This document shows positions 16,166-24,019 of a DNA stretch of 64,000 bases, piece by piece (the first letter of the stretch is position 1; every line of letters starts with the position of its first letter). A program made the translations under genes and the position numbers. The notes under the pieces were generated by a model, which was not told the origin of the DNA, made no database searches, and was given only the letters and a program-made list of their open reading frames with translations. Source of the DNA: Nocardioides acrostichi (GTDB lineage: Bacteria; Actinomycetota; Actinomycetes; Propionibacteriales; Nocardioidaceae); NCBI RefSeq assembly GCF_015319165.1, contig NZ_JADIVZ010000004.1, positions 1 to 64,000 of the forward strand, given 5' to 3'.

Positions 16166-16632
16166 TCCTCGGGCTTCTCAGGGTCCACGACCTCACCCTC
16201 CACCACGTCGCCCCGCGTCCGGTCGGACCCGGGGCGACGTGCTCTCGGGCTCGCGATCCGTGCGGCCACGATCTCGGTCAGCGCGCCGCGGAACAGCGGG
16301 CGGGTGACCGGCAGCACGAGCAGCGCGCCGAACGCATCGGTGACGAAGCCCGGGGTCAGCAGCAACGTGCCGCCGATCAGCACCAGGCCACCGTCGGCCA
16401 GTTCGCGTGCGGGCAGGCGCCCGGCCGAGAGCGTCTCGACCAGGGCCCGCCAGGCGCGCGCGCCCTCTCTGCGCACGATCATGGCGCCGAGCACGCTGTC
16501 GACCACCAGCAACGTGATCGTCCAGAACGCCCCGATGACCTGGCCGACCTGCACGATCACGTAGACCTCGACGAGCGGCAAGACCACGAAGAGCAGCGCC
16601 AGGATCAAGCCCACGTGGCGACGTCGGCTCAC
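16162..16632 (-). CDS. fxsA: FxsA family membrane protein
   Basis: A 156-residue inner-membrane protein. Two N-terminal hydrophobic helices (LILALLFVVLPLVEVYVIV, then IGAFWTITLLVVDSVLGAMI) are followed by the family-typical R-x-EG stretch and the GG-x-LLLTPGFVTDAFG motif, then a charged acidic C-terminal tail. FxsA in E. coli was named for overcoming F-plasmid exclusion of phage T7; its normal role is unknown. The GTG at 16632 overlaps the mannose synthase stop by 4 bases; GTG 16641 is the alternative. It is last in the lnt operon and its stop shares CTAG with rbpA. Confidence 0.85.
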   Translation of the reverse strand: MSRRRHVGLILALLFVVLPLVEVYVIVQVGQVIGAFWTITLLVVDSVLGAMIVRREGARAWRALVETLSAGRLPARELADGGLVLIGGTLLLTPGFVTDAFGALLVLPVTRPLFRGALTEIVAARIASPRARRPGSDRTRGDVVEGEVVDPEKPED

Positions 16633-17369
16633 CGGTGCCACCTGCGCCGCAGCTGTTCACGCCGCTCCGCGAGGCCCCATGCCGTGATCCGGCGCAGCGA
16701 CTCCCCCGCCACGCGACCACTCATCTTGGAGTCGCCCCGCTCGCGCTCGACGAACTCGATGGGCACCTCGCGCACCGTGAGCCCGGCGTGCAGGGTGCGC
16801 ACCACCATGTCGGTCTGGAACACGTAGCCGGTCGAGCGCACCGAGGCCAGGTCGATGCGCTCCAGGGTCGATCGACGAAACAGCCGGTAGCCGGCGGTCG
16901 CGTCGCGCACCGAGATGCCCAACAGCATCCGCACGTAGAGGTTGCCCCCACGAGAGAGAGCCTGGCGGTGCAGGGCCCAGTTGGTGACCGAGCCGCCCGG
17001 GATCCACCGTGAGCCGATGACGAGATCGGCGTCCTCGAGCGCCGTCCGGAGTCGGTGCAGCTGCTCGGGCTGGTGCGACCCGTCGGCGTCCATCTCGCCG
17101 ATCACGTCGTAGCCGGCCGCGAGAGCGTGGGCGAAGCCGTGCCGGTAGGCGGCGCCTAGGCCCTCCTTTCCGGTGCGGTGCAGCACCCGCACCTGCGGGT
17201 CGGTGGCCGCCAGGTCGTCCGCGATCCGCCCGGTGCCGTCGGGCGAGTTGTCGTCGACCACGAGCACGTCGATCTCGGGCTCGGCGGCGCGGAGCCGGCC
17301 CACGATCCAGGCCAGGTTGGCCGCTTCGTCGTAGGTCGGTATCACCATCACGGTGCGGCCGCTGCTCAC
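16629..17369 (-). CDS. Polyprenol monophosphomannose synthase (GT2 family)
   Basis: A 246-residue GT2 glycosyltransferase that moves mannose from GDP-mannose to a polyprenyl phosphate, giving the lipid donor used for protein O-mannosylation and lipoglycan synthesis. It shows VIPTYDEAANL, LVVDDNSPDGT, the D-x-D of EMDADGSHQPE, and the conserved GYRLFRR and GYVFQTDMV stretches of dolichol-phosphate mannose synthases. In Mycobacterium tuberculosis this domain is fused to Lnt (Ppm1); here it is a separate protein coupled to lnt by a GTGA overlap (GTG at 17369). The fxsA gene follows with another GTGA overlap. Confidence 0.92.
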   Translation of the reverse strand: MSSGRTVMVIPTYDEAANLAWIVGRLRAAEPEIDVLVVDDNSPDGTGRIADDLAATDPQVRVLHRTGKEGLGAAYRHGFAHALAAGYDVIGEMDADGSHQPEQLHRLRTALEDADLVIGSRWIPGGSVTNWALHRQALSRGGNLYVRMLLGISVRDATAGYRLFRRSTLERIDLASVRSTGYVFQTDMVVRTLHAGLTVREVPIEFVERERGDSKMSGRVAGESLRRITAWGLAERREQLRRRWHR

Positions 17370-18871
17370 GTCTTCTCCTCCGGCGTCGGGCGCAAGCGAC
17401 GATAGGGCACGAAGCCTGCGCAGAGACCGACCAGGGTGACGACCAAGGCCACCCATCCGATCCAGGGGGTGAGCACGACGCCGGGCGTGGCGCCGGTGCG
17501 CAGCCCGACGCGGTGCACCATCACGGCGGTGGTGCGTGGGTCGGCCGTGGCGACGACGTGCCCCTCGGGGTCGATGATGCCGGACAGGCCGTTGGTGGAG
17601 GCCACCACGAGCCACTTCTGGGTCTCGATCGCGCGCAGCCTCGTGATCGCGAACTGCTGCTCGATCTGGTCGGTGAAGATGAACGTCGCGTTCGACGTCT
17701 GCACCGTGAGCATCTGGGCACCGTGACGCACCTGGGCGTCGATGCCGTCGTCGTAGGCGACGTCGAAGCAGATGGCGTCGGCGACGGGCACCCCGGCCAC
17801 GTCGAGTGGCTCGGTGCGGGTGCCGGCACGCATGTCGCGGCTGATCCGCGCCAGCTCACCGAAGTTGAAGTCGGCGAACCGGCGCGCGGGAATGTACTCG
17901 CCGTAGGGCACGGGGTGCCGCTTGGTGTAGCGGTCGCCGGCCCCCGAGACGGGGTCCCAGACGATGCCCTGGTTGAGCACGTAGTCGGCGCCGTCGTCGA
18001 CGATGGCCCCGACCAGCACCGGGACGTCGATCGCGCTCACGGCGGCCTCGATGGCGCTGTGGGTCTCGGCGTCGGCGAACGGGTCGACGGCCGTGGAGTT
18101 CTCCGGCCACACCACGAAGTCCGGTCGCGGTTCGGTGCCGGCAGCCACCTGGGCGGCCAACTGCTCGGTGGCCTCGGCGTGGTTGCGGGTCACCTGCTCG
18201 TAGTCGTAGAGCACGTCGTTACCCGGGCCGGGCACGTTGCCCTGCACGGCTGCCACGGTGGCCTCGCCGTCCTCGGGACCGGGGTCGTAGGGCACCGCGA
18301 CGCTCAGCGCGATCACCCCGCCGACGATGAGCAGCGGCACGAGCACCAGCGCCCGCCGGTGCAGCACGAGGTGGGCCAGCAGCGCGCCGAGCAGGGCGAC
18401 CACCCCGGAGACCCCCACCATGCCGATCCAGGGCAGCAGGCCGGTCAGGGGTGTGTCGACCACCGAGAACGCCAGCCGGCCCCAGGGCATGCCGCTGAAG
18501 GGCCAGCTGCTGCGCCAAACCTCCATCGTGACCCAGGCGGCCGTGACGGTGAGCGGCCACCAGCGGCGCCGCACCAGCACGACGACCACCGCGCCGAGCA
18601 GGCCGTAGAACAGCGCCTCGAGACTCGCGAGACCGATCCACGCGGCGGTGGCCACGGCGCGCATCCACCAGATGTGGGTGAAGTAGAAGCCGACGCCGAA
18701 CGCGAGCCCGACCCCGAAGCCCCGGCGCCGCGCGCGCCGACCTCCGGCCAGGCCGTGCAGGCACAACACATAGCCCGCGACGCAGAACGGCGCGACGACG
18801 GGGATCGCGACCGGCTCGAAGGCCAACGAGAGCGCGACGCCGACGACGAAGGCCACCAGCGCGCGGATCAC
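17366..18871 (-). CDS. lnt: Apolipoprotein N-acyltransferase
   Basis: A 501-residue membrane enzyme that adds the third acyl chain to the N-terminal Cys of lipoproteins. The N-terminal half has about six to seven hydrophobic helices. The periplasmic carbon-nitrogen hydrolase domain follows, with the triad visible as Glu in VVWPENST, Lys in YTKRHPVPYGEYIP and Cys in ICFDVAY. One more helix near the C-terminus (WIGWVALVVTLVGLCAGFV) anchors it. The GTG at 18871 is the first codon in frame with coding character. It is the first gene of lnt-mannose synthase-fxsA. The leader carries three tandem 13-base repeats at 18876-18914. Confidence 0.93.
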   Translation of the reverse strand: MIRALVAFVVGVALSLAFEPVAIPVVAPFCVAGYVLCLHGLAGGRRARRRGFGVGLAFGVGFYFTHIWWMRAVATAAWIGLASLEALFYGLLGAVVVVLVRRRWWPLTVTAAWVTMEVWRSSWPFSGMPWGRLAFSVVDTPLTGLLPWIGMVGVSGVVALLGALLAHLVLHRRALVLVPLLIVGGVIALSVAVPYDPGPEDGEATVAAVQGNVPGPGNDVLYDYEQVTRNHAEATEQLAAQVAAGTEPRPDFVVWPENSTAVDPFADAETHSAIEAAVSAIDVPVLVGAIVDDGADYVLNQGIVWDPVSGAGDRYTKRHPVPYGEYIPARRFADFNFGELARISRDMRAGTRTEPLDVAGVPVADAICFDVAYDDGIDAQVRHGAQMLTVQTSNATFIFTDQIEQQFAITRLRAIETQKWLVVASTNGLSGIIDPEGHVVATADPRTTAVMVHRVGLRTGATPGVVLTPWIGWVALVVTLVGLCAGFVPYRRLRPTPEEKT

Positions 18872-18875
18872 GCTG

Positions 18876-18914
18876 ACACGCTACAGAGGCACGCTACGAA
18901 GGCACGCTCAGCAG
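18876..18914. repeat. Three tandem 13-base repeats in the lnt leader
   Basis: The three units read ACACGCTACAGAG, GCACGCTACGAAG and GCACGCTCAGCAG, sharing the core CACGCT at an exact 13-base period. They start 5 bases upstream of the lnt GTG. They may be a protein-binding array or a leader repeat; the 13-base spacing is not a whole helical turn. Confidence 0.55.
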
Positions 18915-18930
18915 GCGCGCGGCAGAGCGA

Positions 18931-19018
18931 CGGGAGGGCTTTCGGGGCCGTCGGTCCGACCCGATGTCCGGACTGGCTGCCGGGGCGTGTCGTTGTCTAG
19001 GGCACCGAAGCCCTCCCG
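18931..19018. repeat. 88-base inverted-repeat element (possible structured RNA)
   Basis: The left arm CGGGAGGGCTTTCGG (18931-18945) pairs with CCGAAGCCCTCCCG (19005-19018) over 14 bases with a single bulged T. Inside lie the palindromes GTCGG-T-CCGAC (18950-18960) and GTCCGGAC (18966-18973), so the transcript would fold as a closed stem with branched hairpins. A non-coding RNA, or a leader of lnt or of the crotonase operon, is possible. I cannot match it to a known family. Confidence 0.45.
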
Positions 19019-19182
19019 TATCCGCTCACGCGGGACGAACCGACCTCCGCGAACCAAGTCGGACAGGTGTTTGGCACCCCACCCTCCGACGCGGCCACTC
19101 GGACGCCGGTCCGTCTCCCGCGATCTGCACGAGCGAACGCGTTAACGTTGCGGCCTACGACGGTTCTCCGTCAACTGGCGGC

Positions 19183-19214
19183 TGACCTGCGACGACGCGC
19201 AAAAGCGCAGGTCA
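19183..19214. repeat. Perfect 9-base inverted repeat upstream of the crotonase operon
   Basis: TGACCTGCG (19183-19191) and CGCAGGTCA (19206-19214) are perfectly complementary across a 14-base loop, which itself contains GCGC-AAAA-GCGC (19197-19208). It lies about 95 bases before the TTG start. It could be an operator or a leader hairpin; there is no U-tract for a terminator. Confidence 0.4.
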
Positions 19215-19296
19215 CGGGCAGGTGAACAGCAGGCAGAAAGATGTGAAAAAGTTGTCGTCTTCCGGCGTGTCGCGCGTGACACGCCCGTCTTGCATC

Positions 19297-19303
19297 GAAG
19301 GAG
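19297..19303 (+). promoter_or_regulatory. Ribosome binding site that fixes a TTG start
   Basis: GAAGGAG lies 5 bases before TTG 19309, at ideal spacing. The next in-frame ATG upstream (19222) has no comparable site and adds residues foreign to the crotonase family, so the site decides the start. Confidence 0.75.
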
Positions 19304-19308
19304 TCTCG

Positions 19309-20070
19309 TTGGAGTCCGTCTCCTACCACCTCGACGACCGGTCCACCGGGCCGATCGCCGTCATCCACCTCGACCGCCCCGACCGGCTCAACGCCGTCGA
19401 CGTGGGTCTGACCCGCGGGCTGGTCGAGGCGTTGCGCCGGGCCGGGCGCGACGGGGCGCAGGCGGTCGTGCTCGCCGGACGCGGTCGCTCGTTCTGCGCC
19501 GGCCACGATCTCAAGGCCGAACCCCTCGAGGAGACACCGCTCCAGGCGCGCGAGCGGCTCGAGGAGATCCACGACGTGACCCGGCTGATCCGACGGCTGC
19601 CGGCCCCGGTGATCGCGGCGGTGCACGGATACGCGCTGGGAGCCGGAGCCGAGTTCGCCCTGGCCTGCGACGTCGTGGTCGCCGCCGAGGACGCCTCCTT
19701 CGGCTTTCCCGAGGTGTCGGTCGGGCTCTCGGTCACCGGCGGCATCTCCAAGCTGCTGCCGGCCCTGGTGGGCTGGGCGAAGGCCAAGGAGCTGCTGCTC
19801 CTCGGCGAGCGCGTCAGCGGCCGTCGGGCCGCCGAGATCGGCCTCGTGGCGCGCGCGGTGCCGGCCGGCGAGCACGAGACGGTCGCGCTCGACCTGGCGG
19901 CCCGGATGGCGCAGCGGCCCGCACTCGCCCTGAGTCTGGCCAAGCAGACCCTCGACCACGGTCTCGACAGCACGGTCGAGGGCGCCATGGCGCGCGAGAC
20001 CGAGAACGCACTGCTCACCGCGCTCTCCGGCGAGAACGACGCACCCCGCGAGCAGTTCAACCGTGACTGA
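19309..20070 (+). CDS. Enoyl-CoA hydratase/isomerase (crotonase) family protein
   Basis: A 253-residue crotonase-fold enzyme acting on acyl-CoA thioesters. The oxyanion-hole motifs are GRSFCAGHDL and HGYALGAGAEF. Both catalytic-type glutamates of classical enoyl-CoA hydratases are kept, in GAEFALAC and FGFPEV, so hydratase activity is plausible. The TTG start at 19309 is chosen from the GAAGGAG site 5 bases upstream and the family-type start SVSYHLDD. It overlaps the following acyl ligase gene by 8 bases, so a CoA ligase and a hydratase are made together, suggesting catabolism of an unusual carboxylic acid. Confidence 0.9.
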   Translation: MESVSYHLDDRSTGPIAVIHLDRPDRLNAVDVGLTRGLVEALRRAGRDGAQAVVLAGRGRSFCAGHDLKAEPLEETPLQARERLEEIHDVTRLIRRLPAPVIAAVHGYALGAGAEFALACDVVVAAEDASFGFPEVSVGLSVTGGISKLLPALVGWAKAKELLLLGERVSGRRAAEIGLVARAVPAGEHETVALDLAARMAQRPALALSLAKQTLDHGLDSTVEGAMARETENALLTALSGENDAPREQFNRD

Positions 20071-21514
20071 CCCGCTGTCCCCCACCCCTGCCTCCAGCCC
20101 TACCCGCACCCCTGCCAGCACCCTGGTCGACCTCCTCGACTCGCGCGCCGCGGAGCACCCCGATCGGATCGCGTGGGTCTTCGACCTGCCCGAGCGTCCG
20201 CGCGAGAGCCTCACGTACGACGAGATCGCCCGGCGCAGCACCCACCTCGCTCAGGCGCTGAGCGAGCGCGGGGTCCGGACAGGCGACCACGTCGGCGTCC
20301 AGCTCGGCAACGTCCCCGCCACGGGACTGGTCTGGTTCGCGCTCATGCGGCTCGGGGCGGCGATCGTGCCGCTCAACGTGCGCTATCGCTCGACCGACCG
20401 CTCGCACATCCTCGACGACGCCGGCGTGCGCCTGCTCGTGGACGACGCCACGTACGCCGAGTTGAGCGCCGCGGCGCCGCAGCATCCCTGGCGAGAGGCG
20501 CCGCTCGACCCCGAGACGGTCGTCAACGTGCAGTACACCTCCGGCACCACGGGCCGCCCCAAGGGTTGCCTGCTCACCCACCGCTACTGGACGACCCTGG
20601 GCGACTCGCTGATCAGCGGTCACCCGCACCTGGACGAGAGCGACGTGCTGCTCACCGCGCAGCCGTTCCACTACGTCGACCCGCAGTGGAACGTGGTCGC
20701 GGCGCTCATGGCCGGTGCGCGACTGGTGGTGCTCGACGCGTTCCACCCGTCGTCGTTCTGGGCCAAGGTGCGCGAGCACCAGGTCACCTACGTCTATTGC
20801 CTGGCCTCGATGCCGGTGCTGTTGCTGCGCATGCCGCCCGCGCCCACCGACCGCGACCACCGCGTGCGCGTGGTGCAGTGCTCGGCGATCCCGCCGGCGG
20901 TGCACGCCGGGTTGGAGGAGCGTTTCGGGGTGCCGTGGTTCGAGTGCTTCGGCATGACCGAGACCGGCGCCGACATCAGGGTCGGTGCCGACGAGCACGA
21001 CGCGCTCGTGGGTTCGGGCTGCCTGGGGCGCCCGGCGGCGCACCGCGAGACTCGGGTCGACGAGGCCGGACAGCTGTGGCTGCGGGGGCCGGGCATGATG
21101 CTCGGCTACCTCGGCCACCCCGCCCCCTTCGACGAGGACGGCTGGTTCCCGACCGGGGATCTGGCCCGCACCGACGACGAGGGTCGGCTCTACCTGGCGG
21201 GCCGGCTCAAGGACATGATCCGCCGCTCGGGCGAGAACATCGCGGCCGTCGAGGTCGAGGAGGTGCTGCTCTCGCATCCCGCCGTCCAGGTCGCCGCGGT
21301 GATCGGCGTACCCGACGAGGTGCGCGGCGAGGAGGTCGCCGCCTACGTCGTGGCTCCCGGCGCCGACGAGGCCGAGCTGCACGCCTGGTGCGCGGAGCGC
21401 CTCGCGCCGTTCAAGGTGCCGAGCATCTGGCGGTTCCGCGACGAGCTGCCTCTCACGGCGTCCCTACGGGTCGAGAAGGCGGCGCTGCGGCGGGAGGTGG
21501 CCGGTGCGAGCTGA
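20063..21514 (+). CDS. AMP-dependent acyl-CoA synthetase/ligase
   Basis: A 483-residue member of the adenylate-forming superfamily. The phosphate loop is YTSGTTGRPKG, the aromatic motif ECFGMTETG, the ribose-binding Asp lies in WFPTGDLARTDDEG, the hinge in GRLKDMI, and the catalytic Lys region is near the end (SLRVEKAALRR). It would activate a carboxylic acid as an acyl-AMP and load CoA. It is a little shorter than fatty-acyl ligases and lacks their long C-terminal tail. The GTG start overlaps the crotonase stop; its end overlaps the amidohydrolase start by 11 bases. The substrate is unknown but is likely used by the neighbouring crotonase. Confidence 0.88.
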   Translation: MTDPLSPTPASSPTRTPASTLVDLLDSRAAEHPDRIAWVFDLPERPRESLTYDEIARRSTHLAQALSERGVRTGDHVGVQLGNVPATGLVWFALMRLGAAIVPLNVRYRSTDRSHILDDAGVRLLVDDATYAELSAAAPQHPWREAPLDPETVVNVQYTSGTTGRPKGCLLTHRYWTTLGDSLISGHPHLDESDVLLTAQPFHYVDPQWNVVAALMAGARLVVLDAFHPSSFWAKVREHQVTYVYCLASMPVLLLRMPPAPTDRDHRVRVVQCSAIPPAVHAGLEERFGVPWFECFGMTETGADIRVGADEHDALVGSGCLGRPAAHRETRVDEAGQLWLRGPGMMLGYLGHPAPFDEDGWFPTGDLARTDDEGRLYLAGRLKDMIRRSGENIAAVEVEEVLLSHPAVQVAAVIGVPDEVRGEEVAAYVVAPGADEAELHAWCAERLAPFKVPSIWRFRDELPLTASLRVEKAALRREVAGAS

Positions 21515-23132
21515 CCTGCTGCTCACGAACGCCCGGGTTCGCACCCTGGAGGGCGTGGACCGCGCCGACGTGGCGTCGTCCGTGGCGATCTGGCGCGACC
21601 GGATCGTGGCCGTCGACGAAGAGCTGCCCGCCCACCGCACGCTCGATCTCGACGGCGCTGTGGTCGCTCCCGGCTTCCACGACGCTCACAACCACATGGC
21701 GTGGTACGGCCTGAGCCTCGCGGAGGTGGACCTGCGCGTGGGGTCGCTGGATGCCCTCTACGACGCGGTGGCCCGCCGCGCTGCGGAGCTCGACGCTGCC
21801 GGTGACGCCGACGCCTGGGTCGTCGGCTCGGGCTACGACGAGAACAAGACCGGCGCCCACCCGACCCGCGAAGGGCTCGACCGCGCCGCCGGAGGCCGAC
21901 GGGTCTGGCTCAAGCACACCAGCGGCCACATGTGCGTGGTCAACACAGCCCTGCTCGCCGAGCTCGGGCTCTCCGACTCCGCGCGCGACGTGCCCGGCGG
22001 TCGCGTGGTGACCGACGAGGCGGGGCGGCCCACCGGGCTCCTGCAGGAGCAGGCCCAGCAGCTCCTCGGCCCGCTGACGCTGCCCTACCCTCTCTCCCAG
22101 CTCGTCGACGCCATCGAGCGCGCGGGCCGGGTCTACCTGAGCGAGGGCATCACCTCGGTGGTCGAGGCCGGGATCGGCGGCGGCTGGATCGGCAAGAGCC
22201 CGGTCGAGGTGGCGGCCTACCAGACGGCTCGCGACACTGGCCGGCTACCGGTGCGGGTCGAGCTGATGGTCGCCGCCGACGCCCTGCGCGAGCTGACCGG
22301 TCACCCCGCCGACGGGCTCGGCATCGGTCTCGACCTCGGCATCCGCACCGGCCTCGGCGACGACCGACTGCGGCTGGGCCCGGTCAAGGTGTTCAGCGAC
22401 GGCTCGCTCATCGGTCACACCTGCGCGCTCACCGACGACTTCGCCGACACCCCCGGTCAGCGCGGCTACCTCCAAGACGACGCCGAGGCCCTGCGTACCC
22501 GCATCCTCGACGCGCACCGCTCCGGGTGGCGGGTCGCGACGCACGCCATCGGGGACGCCGCCATCGACTTGGTGCTCGACGCCTACGCCGAAGCCCAGCG
22601 GCGATGGCCGCGAGCCGACGTCCGGCACCGCATCGAGCACTTCGGCGTGAGTCGCCCAGAACACGTGGCCCGCGCCGCGGAGCTCGGGGTGGTGCCGGTG
22701 CCCCAGGGGCGTTTCGTCAGTGAGATCGGCGACGGCATGATCGCCGCGCTCGGCGCGGAGCGGGCCGGCTGGGCCTACCGCGGCCGGTCGCTGCTCGACG
22801 CCGGCGTGGTGCTGCCCGGGTCCTCGGACCGTCCCGTCGTGAGCGGCGCCCCGCTGCTGGGCATGCACGACCTGGTCAACCGGCGCACGGACTCAGGAGC
22901 GGCGTGCGGGCCCGAGGAGGCCATCACCGGCCTCGAGGCGCTGGTGGCCTACACCCACGGGTCGGCCTACGCCTCGCACCAGGAGCACGAGCGCGGCACG
23001 ATCGCCTCGGGCAAGCTGGCCGACCTGGTCGTGCTCTCCGACGACCCGGCGACGGTCGCGCCGGAGGACATCCGCGACATCGAGGTCATCGCGACCCTCC
23101 TCGGCGGCGAGCCGGTCTGGCAGGCCCGCTGA
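21504..23132 (+). CDS. Amidohydrolase family protein (YtcJ-like)
   Basis: A 542-residue metal-dependent hydrolase of the amidohydrolase superfamily, close to YtcJ/exoenzyme-regulatory-type proteins. Metal ligands are visible in GFHDAHNHM near 53-61, a lysine in VWLKHTSGHM, His in THAIGDAA and RHRIEHFG, and Asp in LPGSSDRPV. The C-terminal GTIASGKLADLVVLSDDP segment is the usual composite beta-domain return. It is the third gene of an overlapping operon (GTG at 21504), so it could release the carboxylic acid that the ligase and crotonase then process. The substrate class is probably an amide or ester, not assignable further. Confidence 0.87.
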   Translation: MRADLLLTNARVRTLEGVDRADVASSVAIWRDRIVAVDEELPAHRTLDLDGAVVAPGFHDAHNHMAWYGLSLAEVDLRVGSLDALYDAVARRAAELDAAGDADAWVVGSGYDENKTGAHPTREGLDRAAGGRRVWLKHTSGHMCVVNTALLAELGLSDSARDVPGGRVVTDEAGRPTGLLQEQAQQLLGPLTLPYPLSQLVDAIERAGRVYLSEGITSVVEAGIGGGWIGKSPVEVAAYQTARDTGRLPVRVELMVAADALRELTGHPADGLGIGLDLGIRTGLGDDRLRLGPVKVFSDGSLIGHTCALTDDFADTPGQRGYLQDDAEALRTRILDAHRSGWRVATHAIGDAAIDLVLDAYAEAQRRWPRADVRHRIEHFGVSRPEHVARAAELGVVPVPQGRFVSEIGDGMIAALGAERAGWAYRGRSLLDAGVVLPGSSDRPVVSGAPLLGMHDLVNRRTDSGAACGPEEAITGLEALVAYTHGSAYASHQEHERGTIASGKLADLVVLSDDPATVAPEDIRDIEVIATLLGGEPVWQAR

Positions 23133-23155
23133 AGCCGGGCGGGTAGCCTCGCAGG

Positions 23156-24019
23156 GTGCGCTCCTGGGCCTTCCTCGTCTCCCGGCGGTGGATCCTCTTC
23201 GCGATCATCGTGGCGTTCCTGGCCTACGCGGCCTGGTGGCTCGGCGAGTGGCAGTTCGGCCGCCTGGCCGACCGCAAGGCGAGCAATGCGATCGTCCGCA
23301 CCAACGAGAGCCTCTCCCCCGCACCCGTCGGCGACGTGCTGGCGCCGGATCGACCCGTCTCGGACGACGACGAGTGGCGGCTGGTGAGCGCCACCGGCAC
23401 CTATGACACCGCCGACACCGTGATCGTGCGCTACCAGACCATGGACGGTGCCTCGGGTGTCGACGTCGTGGTGCCGCTGCGCACCGACGCCGGCCCGGTG
23501 CTCCTGGTGAACCGGGGCTGGCTCGCCACCGAGAACGCCGGCACCGCCGACCCCGGCGACGTGCCCGACCCGCCGTCGGGCACCGTGACCGTCACCGGCT
23601 ACGTGCGTGTCGACGGCTCCGGTGACAGCACGATCGTGACCGATCAGTCGACCAGGGCGGTGTCGAGCAGCGCCATCGGCGACGCTCTCGACCTCCAGAC
23701 CTACGGCGGGTTCGTCGACCTGGAATCGGAGGATCCCACGCCGGCGACCGCCCTGGAGCCGGTCGAGCTGCCCGAGCTCGACAACGGGCCGCACTTCTTC
23801 TACGGCCTCCAGTGGTGGTTCTTCGGTCTGCTGGCCGTCTTCGGCTTCTTCTACCTGGCCTGGGACGAGCGACGCCACGGTCCGCGCGGCGAGCGGCCGG
23901 ACGGGGGGGCAGACGGGGGGCCCGCGAAGCCGACCAAGGAGAAGAGGCCCCGGCAGAGCAACCACCCCTACGCGCGGGCGGCCGCCTCCTCGGAGACTGC
24001 GGAGTCGTCGAGGAACTGA
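23156..24019 (+). CDS. SURF1 family cytochrome oxidase assembly protein
   Basis: A 287-residue membrane protein with the two-helix SURF1 topology: helix one (WILFAIIVAFLAYAAWWLGEWQFGRL) followed by the WQ-x-x-R signature, a large extracytoplasmic domain with VLLVNRGWLA, and helix two after the HFFYGLQWWFFG motif. SURF1 aids heme A delivery and CuB-site maturation of cytochrome c oxidase; ctaA and ctaB for heme A are also in this window. The GTG at 23156 follows the amidohydrolase stop by 23 bases. The charged C-terminal tail overlaps the end of the convergent ABC gene by 52 bases. Confidence 0.92.
   Translation: MRSWAFLVSRRWILFAIIVAFLAYAAWWLGEWQFGRLADRKASNAIVRTNESLSPAPVGDVLAPDRPVSDDDEWRLVSATGTYDTADTVIVRYQTMDGASGVDVVVPLRTDAGPVLLVNRGWLATENAGTADPGDVPDPPSGTVTVTGYVRVDGSGDSTIVTDQSTRAVSSSAIGDALDLQTYGGFVDLESEDPTPATALEPVELPELDNGPHFFYGLQWWFFGLLAVFGFFYLAWDERRHGPRGERPDGGADGGPAKPTKEKRPRQSNHPYARAAASSETAESSRN

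Larger units (their letters stand above)
18872..19308. other. 437-base structured intergenic region between lnt and the crotonase operon
   Basis: This divergent spacer holds no convincing ORF but has much symmetry: three 13-base tandem repeats beside lnt, a 14-base inverted repeat enclosing two small palindromes (18931-19018), CCGAC/GTCGG arms at 19040-19062, overlapping palindromes AACGCGTT, GTTAAC and AACGTT at 19136-19149, and a 9-base-stem hairpin at 19183-19214. It must contain both promoters. It could also encode a small RNA or a cis-acting leader. None of the riboswitch or tmRNA cores I know is visible. Confidence 0.5.

Noticed and set aside
18876..18914. CRISPR array
   Set aside because: The units are 13-base tandem repeats without spacers, and no cas genes are present.
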